A DNA stretch of 31,521 nucleotides, from positions 1 to 31,521 of the forward strand of contig JBGTIS010000014.1 of assembly GCA_041745535.1 (NCBI GenBank), given 5' to 3'. This DNA comes from JBGTIS01 sp041745535. Its GTDB lineage: Bacteria > Bacteroidota > Bacteroidia > Cytophagales > Cyclobacteriaceae. Positions within the stretch are counted from its first letter, which is position 1. Each line of letters opens with the position of its first letter. The notes under the pieces were generated by a model that saw only the letters and a list, made by a program, of their open reading frames with translations, ran no database searches and was not told the origin of the DNA. Shown piece after piece: positions 25,031-31,521 of this stretch. The translations under genes were made by a program, and so were the position numbers.

Positions 25031-25873
25031 TCAACTTAACTTGATGCTACCATCGGTCTGTGCTATATTGTCACTAAAGTTCCACCGCATCCGGTAGGCA
25101 TTCATAGCGGTTTTGCCTAACTGATTGGTCATGCGATAATTTACGGTTAAACCCACCACCGCGCCAATGCCGGGAATCATTTGTGCCAGTTTAGCCAGGT
25201 CAAGGTAGTCGCGGTACTCCAGTTGAAAAGCGCGCCAATCGAAAGTCTGGACATTGTCGGGCAGGTGCCGGCTTTCTTCATTCCAGTTTCTGATCTGCTG
25301 GAAAACGGTATTCCTTTGTTTCTGACTGGAGAAAGCCAGTTGAAAGATCCGCAACAGGTACAGCCTTTCCCGGTAATCATTAACATCATACCCATACAAA
25401 GCCGCGATTTCATACAGCATTTTCATTTTGATGCTGAGAAAGGCAGGGAAATCCGCTACGGCAAACCAGAACCCACCGGCGCCGGCCACGCCGCCTTCGG
25501 TAGCCGCTATTTTTTTATACATGGCTATTTTTTTCTTTACCAAAGCTTCTCTTTCCTGTAAGGAAGCGTCCAGCAAAGGTTTGCGGGTGGTAAAGGCGGC
25601 ACCAAATACGATTGACCGTACCATTTGCTTAATGGCTACGGTAATGGCCTGATGAATTTTTTCGGGAATAATGCGATTGATTCTTTCCTGCAACCCTTTT
25701 GCCATTTTGTTGATCAGCGTAGGCGGTTTCTGCATGTGAGCCTGCCACAGATAAAGCTCTGCCTTCGCCACCTTTTCGTATGAACGGTCAGATTGCTGAA
25801 ATAGAAATTGCTTGGCTGGGGTAGTCGCTTTTTTTGGCATTTGGTCGGTAGTATTCAATGTTGGTTTCGACAT
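25031..25873 (-). CDS. EcsC-family protein
   Basis: The 280-residue protein has the EcsC domain across about residues 30-265: EKVAKAELYLWQAHMQKPP, a Gly/Ala-rich amphipathic stretch AATEGGVAGAGGFWFAVADF, and the late block LAQMIPGIGAVVGLTVNYRM. EcsC was named from the Bacillus ecs operon, where it accompanies an ABC transporter; its molecular role is not settled. It likely associates with the membrane through the two Gly/Ala-rich segments. The first 25 residues are Lys/Thr/Pro-rich and may be a disordered lead. It is the first gene of a pair with the GNAT enzyme. Confidence 0.85.
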   Translation of the reverse strand: MSKPTLNTTDQMPKKATTPAKQFLFQQSDRSYEKVAKAELYLWQAHMQKPPTLINKMAKGLQERINRIIPEKIHQAITVAIKQMVRSIVFGAAFTTRKPLLDASLQEREALVKKKIAMYKKIAATEGGVAGAGGFWFAVADFPAFLSIKMKMLYEIAALYGYDVNDYRERLYLLRIFQLAFSSQKQRNTVFQQIRNWNEESRHLPDNVQTFDWRAFQLEYRDYLDLAKLAQMIPGIGAVVGLTVNYRMTNQLGKTAMNAYRMRWNFSDNIAQTDGSIKLS

Positions 25874-25974
25874 TGTTTATCTGGATTTGTTACTTTTATA
25901 TAACGGATCAACCACATACGATGTTAGAATATTATAGCTTAGAAAGCTCGTGCTATTTGTTCTTTTCAAAATAA

Positions 25975-26006
25975 AAATGGAAGCTACCCGAAGATAACTT
26001 CCATTT
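25975..26006 (-). terminator. Rho-independent terminator of the 26028-26564 lipoprotein gene
   Basis: AAATGGAAG (25975-25983) and CTTCCATTT (25998-26006) form a perfect 9-bp stem with a 14-nt loop. On the minus strand the stem is followed by a T-rich tail (TTTTTATTTTG including the arm). It begins 22 bp after the stop codon at 26028, as expected for an intrinsic terminator. Confidence 0.75.
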
Positions 26007-26027
26007 CATATCGTTTACTTTTCACTT

Positions 26028-26564
26028 TTACCACTGCGTAGGCTTGAAATAACTGCCATATTCATCGCCTGGATCAAAGCGTATTACCATATATTCCTTA
26101 CCATAATCGTCGGTTTCGAAAGTATAGTAATAGGTTTGCGGAGTTTTTTCGCTATCCAGCAGGTCTCTCTCGAAATTGCTGCTTGAACCACAGGAATAAT
26201 AACCGCGGGAGTTTCCTTTTACCGGATAAAAGGTGAACGATTTATTATCACTGAATTCAACGGTTCCCTTTTTGTAAACAAAAGCCTGGTTGATACAGCC
26301 ATAAGTAGTACCGCCGGCAATAAAATAAAATTCAGCTTCGCCATTCTTTTTAAAGTCAAAAGCGGTAGAAAGTTCAAAGGCATTTCCTACATATGAACCA
26401 TCGTATTTCCAGTAATCGATCATAGAAAACGTGCCGTACAACCACTGGCCTACCATGTTGGCGGGCACTTCGGTACGCGGGGTTACCAAATCATCAACGT
26501 CTTCTTCTGTGCAGGACGACAAAGCCATTACCGGAATAAGTAAAAATAATAGTATTCTCTTCAT
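26028..26564 (-). CDS. Secreted lipoprotein of unknown function
   Basis: The 178-residue product starts MKRILLFLLIPVMALSSCTE, a standard lipoprotein signal with Cys18. An acidic patch (EEDVDD) after the Cys is typical for surface lipoproteins of Bacteroidota. The mature part is rich in aromatic residues and beta-prone: VGQWLYGTFSMIDYWKYDGS, FDFKKNGEAEFYFIAGGTTY, and a C-terminal half with Cys in CGSSSNFERD. The pattern 'G.W......F.....F..dG....y' resembles lipocalin-like or META-type small beta-barrels of this phylum, but I cannot assign a family. It lies 43 bp downstream of the 63-residue gene on the same strand and ends in a clear terminator. Confidence 0.8.
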   Translation of the reverse strand: MKRILLFLLIPVMALSSCTEEDVDDLVTPRTEVPANMVGQWLYGTFSMIDYWKYDGSYVGNAFELSTAFDFKKNGEAEFYFIAGGTTYGCINQAFVYKKGTVEFSDNKSFTFYPVKGNSRGYYSCGSSSNFERDLLDSEKTPQTYYYTFETDDYGKEYMVIRFDPGDEYGSYFKPTQW

Positions 26565-26607
26565 TTTTTAAATCTGTTAATAGGGGCACATCAAATTGTA
26601 TTAAATA

Positions 26608-26799
26608 TTAAAGAAAAGCCCGGTGATGCCGGTTGAACAGTCTTCTGAACTTACCATGTTTGAGTTCGGAAATAGGCACGTAGTTCACCACATCTTTTCG
26701 GGTGATGTCATGCGTTTTGGTATTTTCAGCATGGGCTAAAGTTACATCCGGTCTGTCAACCAGTAATGAGGCGATATATTCATTTTTTACGATTATCAT
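26608..26799 (-). CDS. Small conserved-looking protein, 63 residues, unknown
   Basis: The short frame reads MIIVKNEYIASLLVDRPDVT through DITRKDVVNYVPISELKHGK and ends in a basic tail FRRLFNRHHRAFL. I do not recognise it. Three things favour a real gene: a good promoter 53 bp upstream (26853-26883), sensible codon use, and a following lipoprotein gene 43 bp on with no promoter of its own that matches the consensus fully. It has no signal peptide or membrane segment. Confidence 0.5.
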   Translation of the reverse strand: MIIVKNEYIASLLVDRPDVTLAHAENTKTHDITRKDVVNYVPISELKHGKFRRLFNRHHRAFL

Positions 26800-26852
26800 A
26801 ATTTTAAAAGTTTAAGTTTTATAAAGTTCACAGTCACATTTAAATGACAATA

Positions 26853-26883
26853 CAAAATTAGCGGACTGCCGCTGGGCTTGAAA
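26853..26883 (-). promoter_or_regulatory. Bacteroidota-type promoter for the 63-residue gene
   Basis: On the minus strand TTTC (26880-26883) is followed after 19 bp by TAATTTTG (26853-26860). The second box matches TAnnTTTG fully, and the first differs by one base from the usual TTTG. The spacing is normal for the phylum. The leader to ATG 26799 would be about 50 nt. Confidence 0.55.
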
Positions 26884-26977
26884 TACCAGCATGATGGTGT
26901 TTTGACTACCGGAATCACGGTATTCTTTCTACACCGATAAGGGGAGCATGTTAGGATTAAAACTGGTAAGGATCGGT

Positions 26978-27394
26978 TTATTTTCCCACTGCCAGTCGGT
27001 TTTTATCAACAAAAAAAGCAAAAACCACGAAGAGCCACTGTAACTGTCCGGCCCAGGCAATGGCCGTAATACTGGGCGGTGGCGGTCCTATTGTATTTCC
27101 AACCTGAATAAGGAGTAAAAATGCAACCAGACCCATCAGCCCATATTTACCAAATTTGTTTTTTGCGGCTGTAACCTTATAATAAAGAAAAACGCCTCCT
27201 AAAAATATGATTCCCTCGATAAGGGTGGCGACTACCGGATAGTTCCAGAGTCCGAAACCCAATCGGGTTGCCCCACCCGGTACAACCGGAAGGTCGGGAC
27301 GGTGTACCAGTAGGTCCAGAAACCAATGACTGACCACACAAAGAAAAATGATGAAGGCATAATTTAAAATAATTTCGCCATTATCAGCATAAAA
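26978..27394 (-). pseudogene. 5'-truncated multi-helix membrane protein
   Basis: The readable frame begins after a stop at 27395-27397, has no ATG, and reads NYAFIIFLCVVSHWFLDLLV, HRPDLPVVPGG, GFGLWNYPVVATLIEG and IGPPPPSITAIAWAGQLQWL. From memory of the family, the full membrane protein is about 200 residues, with an extra N-terminal half bearing two or more helices before the conserved SHWxLDxxVHRPDLP. Here only about 130 residues remain, with three or four membrane segments. The only usable start is GTG 27335-27337, in the middle of a helix. I therefore call it a gene that lost its 5' half, with the break near 27395. A short functional form cannot be fully excluded. Confidence 0.65.
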
Positions 27395-27409
27395 TTATAT
27401 GATAAATAT

Positions 27410-27446
27410 GGCACATAACTACAGAATTGTACTGTAGCTATGTGCC
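27410..27446 (-). terminator. Long hairpin after the DUF5689 gene
   Basis: GGCACATAACTACAG (27410-27424) pairs with CTGTAGCTATGTGCC (27432-27446) over 15 bp with one mismatch and a 7-nt loop. It starts 27 bp after the stop at 27474. On the minus strand an A/T-rich tail follows. It also lies just before the truncated gene at 26978-27394, so the break in that gene is close to this structure. Confidence 0.65.
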
Positions 27447-27473
27447 GCCAATATGAAAATGATGATCTTTAAT

Positions 27474-28916
27474 TTATCTTACCACATCATACAGGTAGTT
27501 TTGGGGTTGCAGCCTGTTCCAGTCGCCCACAATGCCGGTGATGGTTAGTTTTCCGGCCGGCAAAACCTGCTCACTAAAATCAGCGGTGGCATACGTGGTT
27601 ACAAAGGCAAATCTGCCTCCATCTGACATCCTTTGTGTTCCGAACCAGTTGTTGATACCATCGGCAGTGGTAAACGTAACCTGCTGCACACGCACCCGTT
27701 TTCCCTGATAATTTCCACTATGCAGTTGTTCTAAGGTGATAAGCTCCGGTTCCACTTCAAAGTTGCGTCCAAGTACAATACCCGCCCTGTTGGTTACGCC
27801 GGTCAGTGCTTTCTGTCCGTTTACCATGTTTCCTTCCGCGTCTTTCAGGTTCAACTGAACTTTATCGCCTTTTTGCGGCAATTTAGGTGCGGTAAATACC
27901 AGCATGATGCCTCCCGTCAGATCCTGGATGTAGATGGTTCTTTCATCTGTTACATTACTTTCAGAGGTAACGATGCCTTCTATGTAATAGTCGGTAGACA
28001 GATACCAGTCGCCTTCATGATTTTCAAATTTGTTTCTTAAGTCAGCAATCGTATGCAAAGCAATCGGATCGATACTATCATCCTCTTCAATTTTCAAGAT
28101 AAAGGAAGTCTGAGTTCCCGTGATGATTCCATCAGAAGTGTTTGCAATGGAGAACTGTAAGGTGAAATCTCCCGACAGTAGCTTGTCGTTAATAGGGATT
28201 ACCCTGAATTTTATAGCCTCCATTCCCGGATTAACTTCCAGATTAAAACTATTTTGTACGGCGATGGGGTCGGTACGATAATTGGTACCGTATACAAAGC
28301 CTTCTGTAGGCAAAATATCAATGGTAACTATTTCAGTATGGGCTACGATTCCCTGTAACCGCAAACTGATTTCAACGCCTGTTGTTACACTTTCTGAAAC
28401 TGAAATGGAATCCGGGTCAAACCCGATGGTGGCCGGGTCTTCTCCCGGATTACCAGCATCCTTTACTACTCCCACGGAAGAGGTAATCTGATTGCCAAGT
28501 TTGAATCCGGCAGACGGATTTTCCAGGGTGAATACCACAGCGGTACTGTCTGGCGAACTTTCATCCTTTAGGGGAGTAACGGTAATAAAGGCAGCAGTCT
28601 GTCCTTTTTCCATATTCAAAGTAACCACACCCTCTGTGGCAGTTGGTGAAGTATGAAAGTTTTGCGCATACACAGCATCGCCCGACAAGCGGATAGAAAA
28701 AGAACCACTGGTGGAAGCTGGCCGGTCAAACGCGATATTTACTTTCAAGGGCTCGCCAGATTCCGGTAAGGTTTGACTGGCGACCGCAAAATTGACAATG
28801 GTTTGGGAGGTATTTGGTACGGGCTCATTCACAATATCGTCTTCTTCGGAACAGGCCCAGAAAGTTAATCCTAACAATATAATTAAAAACAAACTCAATA
28901 ATGAGTTGCAATCCAT
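27474..28916 (-). CDS. Surface lipoprotein with Calx-beta-like repeats and DUF5689
   Basis: The 480-residue lipoprotein (signal to FWAC, Cys22, then EEDD) has two Calx-beta-like domains (about 38-150 and 160-275). Their marks are 'F......V.E......v.i....': FAVASQTLPESGEPLKVNIA and IGFDPDSISVSESVTTGVEI. The C-terminal DUF5689 domain (about 285-478) has LRNKFENHEGDWYLSTDYYI, IEGIVTSESN, IYIQDLTGGIMLVF and GKLTITGIVGDWN. DUF5689 is an OB-like domain found in surface proteins and nucleases of Bacteroidota. The acidic residues after the lipid Cys suggest display outside the cell. No catalytic signature is visible, so a binding or adhesive role is the best guess. It stands alone and ends at a strong hairpin. 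Confidence 0.85.
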   Translation of the reverse strand: MDCNSLLSLFLIILLGLTFWACSEEDDIVNEPVPNTSQTIVNFAVASQTLPESGEPLKVNIAFDRPASTSGSFSIRLSGDAVYAQNFHTSPTATEGVVTLNMEKGQTAAFITVTPLKDESSPDSTAVVFTLENPSAGFKLGNQITSSVGVVKDAGNPGEDPATIGFDPDSISVSESVTTGVEISLRLQGIVAHTEIVTIDILPTEGFVYGTNYRTDPIAVQNSFNLEVNPGMEAIKFRVIPINDKLLSGDFTLQFSIANTSDGIITGTQTSFILKIEEDDSIDPIALHTIADLRNKFENHEGDWYLSTDYYIEGIVTSESNVTDERTIYIQDLTGGIMLVFTAPKLPQKGDKVQLNLKDAEGNMVNGQKALTGVTNRAGIVLGRNFEVEPELITLEQLHSGNYQGKRVRVQQVTFTTADGINNWFGTQRMSDGGRFAFVTTYATADFSEQVLPAGKLTITGIVGDWNRLQPQNYLYDVVR

Positions 28917-29032
28917 AAACGCAGGTGTAAATTGTTTGAAAACAGTGATGAGTTTAAAAAAAATTAGGTAACTTTCTTTGCATAGCTCTCTGACCCTCTC
29001 AACATCAAAATCATTCAGTAAACTGAAATCAC

Positions 29033-29986
29033 ATGAAAAAACTGATTACGCTTTACCTGCTGTTTTCTGTAACACTTTTAAGTGCCCAAACCAGAGAAAA
29101 AGGTCCCTGGTGGCCGCATTCGGTATGGGGGGCCGGAGACCAGGCTGGCGCTTCTAACTGGGTTACGCCGGAGAAAATAGTAGCGGCCAGTAAATGGATC
29201 ACAACGGGAAAGACCTACGAACTGGGGCATGTGTATGAAAGAGAAATGTATGTGCCCAGCAATCGAACCTTCCAGCTATTTATTCCCTCATTTCCTACGT
29301 ATGGCCCTACGGGTGAAGATAGCGTGGTATTCAACGATGAGCTTTTAATAGCGCAAATCGGGCAGGTGGGTACACAGTTTGATGGATTGGGGCATCCGGG
29401 TTTGCAGATGAAAATGGAAGATGGCACTACCACCGAAGTATTCTACAACGGATACAATACTTCAGAAATGAAAAATCCATTTGGGTTGCGGAAACTGGGT
29501 ATTGAGCACGTAAAGCCACTGATTACCACAGGCATTCTGATAGATATGGCCGCTTCGCTTGGAAAAGACCCGCTGGATAATGGCTATGAAGTAAGCCTGA
29601 GTGAAGTAAAAGCGGCACTGGCCAAACAGGGAATTGCCGAAGCGGACATCACTCCGGGCGATGCCATTCTGTTTAATTTTGGCTGGTGGAGAAACTGGCA
29701 TACTGACTTGGCGATGGATGGCGTCCGCCGACCGAGGGTGAGTATGGAAGTGGTGCAATGGTTAATAGAAAAGCAACCCTCGATGGTAGGATCCGACACC
29801 ATTCTGGACGGAGATATTTTTAACGCGCATATTGAGTTGACCCTGAAAAATGGTGTTTTCAACCTGGAGTGGATGAATTTTGAAACCCTTGCTGCCGACA
29901 AAGTGTATCAGTTTATGTTTGTGTTTACACCACTGCGGATCAAAGGAGCTACAGGATCGCCGGGCAGGCCTTTGGCAATCAGGTAA
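29033..29986 (+). CDS. Exported cyclase-family (kynurenine-formamidase-like) protein
   Basis: The 317-residue protein has a cleaved signal peptide (MKKLITLYLLFSVTLLSAQ). The rest is the cyclase/KynB-type metal hydrolase fold: GDQAGASNWVTPEKI, LIAQIGQVGTQFDGLGHPG (residues about 105-123), and the late TPGDAILFNFGW and FTPLRIKGATGSPGRPLAIR. The classic metal motif HxGTHxDxPxH is here QVGTQFDGLGH: Asp117 and His121 stay, while the first two His are Gln111 and Gln115. From memory this Gln form recurs in a larger-size subgroup of the family, so it may still bind metal. The substrate is unknown; amide or lactone hydrolysis is the family chemistry. It is a single gene, divergent from the DUF5689 gene over 116 bp. 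Confidence 0.85.
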   Translation: MKKLITLYLLFSVTLLSAQTREKGPWWPHSVWGAGDQAGASNWVTPEKIVAASKWITTGKTYELGHVYEREMYVPSNRTFQLFIPSFPTYGPTGEDSVVFNDELLIAQIGQVGTQFDGLGHPGLQMKMEDGTTTEVFYNGYNTSEMKNPFGLRKLGIEHVKPLITTGILIDMAASLGKDPLDNGYEVSLSEVKAALAKQGIAEADITPGDAILFNFGWWRNWHTDLAMDGVRRPRVSMEVVQWLIEKQPSMVGSDTILDGDIFNAHIELTLKNGVFNLEWMNFETLAADKVYQFMFVFTPLRIKGATGSPGRPLAIR

Positions 29987-30042
29987 AATTTTGTAATAGT
30001 ATAAACTTTTTACTTTCAATTGAATTTTACTGGCAAAGGAGG

Positions 30043-30726
30043 TCAACTGTTTTGTGTAGCCTTTGCCAGCACAATGATATCCTTCGGCGTAATTATTTCC
30101 TTTTCAAATCCATATAGGGTAGCACCGATCATCGCCAAACCAATTTGGGTGGTGTCCACTACAGCGTTGGGCGCCATCTTTTTGATTAGCTTAATCAGCC
30201 AGGTTAAATTGTTAATAAGCATGCGGTATAGCTTACTGCTGGGTTCAATGCCTCGTAATGGGATAATGGCACCGGGTCTGAAAGCGAAAGCCTGTCTGAA
30301 GCCCAGCTTTAAAATATCGTTTTCGGTTTTACCTTTTACGCGCGCCCACATGCTGCTGCCTTTTTCAGTAGCATCTGTGCCTTGCCCTGAAACGTAGATG
30401 AACGTCATATCAGGATTGATTTGATGAAGTTCTTTTGCCAGAGCCAGGGTATAATCATACGTGAACTTGCTATACTGTGCTTCCTTCATTCGGGCTGCAC
30501 TTACCCCCATACAGGCATAACAGGCATCGTACCCCTGCAGTTGACCGGCAACCGAGCTGAACTCAGAAAAATCCTGGTGAACAAGTTCTTTCAATTTTGG
30601 ATGTTGGATGTCTGTTTTCCTGCGCCCAATGGACAGTACTTCCTTAATCTCTGGATGGTCAAGGCATTCGAGAAAAACGCCTTTACCCACCATGCCCGTT
30701 GCTCCGGTAATAATTACTTTTTTCAT
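30043..30726 (-). CDS. NAD(P)-binding epimerase-like atypical SDR protein
   Basis: The 227-residue cytosolic protein opens with the Rossmann fingerprint MKKVIITGATGMVGKGVFLE (Gly8, Gly11, Gly14), then SIGRRKTDIQHPKLKELVHQ, the strand-4 motif DACYACMGVSAARM, and FIYVSGQGTDATEKGSSMWA followed by RVKGKTE with the Lys of the helix. This is the pattern of atypical short-chain dehydrogenases of the NmrA/epimerase kind; the usual YxxxK appears as 'SSMWARVKGK', so the catalytic Tyr is missing. It may be a binding or redox-sensing protein more than an enzyme. It faces the cyclase gene across 56 bp. Confidence 0.87.
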   Translation of the reverse strand: MKKVIITGATGMVGKGVFLECLDHPEIKEVLSIGRRKTDIQHPKLKELVHQDFSEFSSVAGQLQGYDACYACMGVSAARMKEAQYSKFTYDYTLALAKELHQINPDMTFIYVSGQGTDATEKGSSMWARVKGKTENDILKLGFRQAFAFRPGAIIPLRGIEPSSKLYRMLINNLTWLIKLIKKMAPNAVVDTTQIGLAMIGATLYGFEKEIITPKDIIVLAKATQNS

Positions 30727-30761
30727 ATTTTGTTATTTATGCAATCATGGTGCTGGCATCT

Positions 30762-31211
30762 TTATATTAAATTTTTTTCCTGTACAATAAACAGTAGCAA
30801 ATTGATGATAGGCCGTACCTGAAAAGGCATTCCCCAATGTGCTCCTCTAATTGTTTTTGATTTTTTATTGTAGTCAAAGTAAATGGACATTTCCCATCCA
30901 TCGATAACCCCATAATACTGTGTTGAATCAATTTTATCAATATTAGACCACTGAAACAAATTTTCGAATTTTCTTAGTTTTTCCTCATCAATTGTTATAT
31001 GCGTTCTTCCGATATAATTACAATTAGATATGCCATTGAAAAGAATTTTGTTAGTTCCTTTCTCTAAGGTCAACTCGATTTTCGGACAATCACCAAAGCA
31101 GTTTCCGGTTTTCAGATACAATTTGTCAAACACCAATGATGCGTTGTATTCAAGTCTCCGGTTATAATATCTATCTACATATTCATCATCGCTTAGCGTT
31201 AAATGTACCAT
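30762..31211 (-). pseudogene. DUF6438-family protein, 5' end probably replaced by an IS3 end
   Basis: The frame encodes the DUF6438 core: LVFDKLYLKTGNCFGDCPKI, ELTLEKGTNKILFNGISNC, ITIDEEKLRKFENLF, and GWEMSIYFDYNKK. The CFGDCP motif is the hallmark of the domain. Relatives usually have a signal peptide or longer N-terminus; here the frame starts at ATG 31211 (or TTG 31217), which lies inside the terminal sequence of the neighbouring IS3-like element. The first residues MVHL would come from the element. The gene is AT-rich. It was probably cut by the insertion and may or may not still be expressed; the role of the domain is unknown. Confidence 0.65.
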
Positions 31212-31521
31212 CCCCAATTCTTTAGACAGCTTTATGCCATTTCTTAGTTAAATATTTTTCTTTTAAGCCGCCTGCACATCTAGAGGTGGGTTGAAAGAAA
31301 AATATATTTCTTTGGGCCTTTTATCTTCAATACTAGAGTGTCTTCTTTCATTGTTGTAATAACCGAAATACGCTGTGAGCAAAGATGCCAATTCTGTTCC
31401 ATTGGTTGTAGGATTTAGGTATATTTTCTCATATTTTACACTCCTCCAAAGTCTTTCTATGAAAGCATTGTCAGGAGCGCATCAAAAAGTGTGGGGCAAC
31501 AAATTCTTTGTTAACTTGAGA
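31204..31521 (-). mobile_element. IS3-family element, right end and 3' part of the transposase
   Basis: On the minus strand, codons 31481-31263 encode the C-terminus of an IS3-type (IS150-like) integrase: PDNAFIERLWRSVKYEKIYL with the final catalytic Glu, then the arm YFGYYNNERRHSSIEDKRP, and a stop at 31263-31265. About 58 bp later the sequence ends in a terminus-like stretch which, read inward on the plus strand, is TGTACCATCCCCAATTC (31204-31220), of the TGTACC...CCCAA form found at IS3 ends. Upstream of the Asp-Asn motif the frame meets a TGA (31482-31484), so the transposase is broken there. The rest lies beyond the window. Confidence 0.75.

Noticed and set aside
29983..30030. Inverted repeat AGGTAAAATT/AATTTTACT between the cyclase and epimerase genes
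   Set aside because: The arms are short and AT-rich with a loop over 30 nt; not convincing as a terminator.

Overview
The window looks like chromosomal DNA from a member of the Bacteroidota, most likely a Cytophagales-type environmental bacterium. This rests on a SusC/SusD outer-membrane pair, many short lipoprotein signal peptides, the large FtsX-like permeases typical of the phylum, DUF5689, DUF6438 and DUF6597-type proteins, and promoter boxes of the Bacteroidota form TAnnTTTG. The genus is inference. No rRNA, tRNA or CRISPR array was seen.

Layout. 1-4517: the 3' part of a susC gene and a complete susD gene, followed by two hairpins. 4670-5233: a small lipoprotein. 5256-10172 (minus): two tandem FtsX-like permeases, then at 10185-10325 the decayed 3' end of a third. 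10519-12390: an exported gamma-glutamyltransferase-like enzyme. 12436-13398: an AT-rich orphan with a PD-(D/E)XK nuclease signature. 13599-16497 (minus): a regulatory and redox cluster with a lipoprotein cytochrome c, an AraC-type regulator, a hemerythrin-domain protein and a Rid-family protein. Three near-identical 16-bp sites stand in front of two of its promoters. 16544-19125 (minus): an overlapping pair, a blue-copper protein and a beta-propeller lipoprotein. 19363-21183: an IS5-type transposase fragment joined to an AT-rich TPR gene that seems broken at its 3' end. 21233-24271 (minus): a ThuA-domain protein and a GH31 glycosidase behind a LacI-type palindrome. 24545-25873 (minus): a GNAT acetyltransferase and an EcsC-family protein. 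26028-28916 (minus): lipoproteins, a 63-residue protein with a good promoter, a 5'-truncated membrane protein, and a Calx-beta/DUF5689 lipoprotein. 29033-29986: an exported cyclase-family enzyme. 30043-30726 (minus): an NAD(P)-binding epimerase-like protein. 30762-31211 (minus): a DUF6438 gene that seems to have lost its 5' end to an IS3-type element running off the right edge.

How it fits together. SusC/SusD, ThuA-GH31 and several exported enzymes fit a life based on uptake and breakdown of polymers or glycosides. The blue-copper/propeller pair, the cytochrome c and the hemerythrin protein suggest envelope electron transfer and oxygen or NO handling. The most distinctive signal is the repeated site TTGAAYAAATGCGACA. 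It occurs twice, 21 bp apart, before the Rid-hemerythrin operon and once before the AraC-type gene. In both places it lies exactly 21 bp from a TAnnTTTG box, which suggests a small autoregulated regulon. The window also carries at least four broken genes or element fragments, a sign of local decay and insertion.
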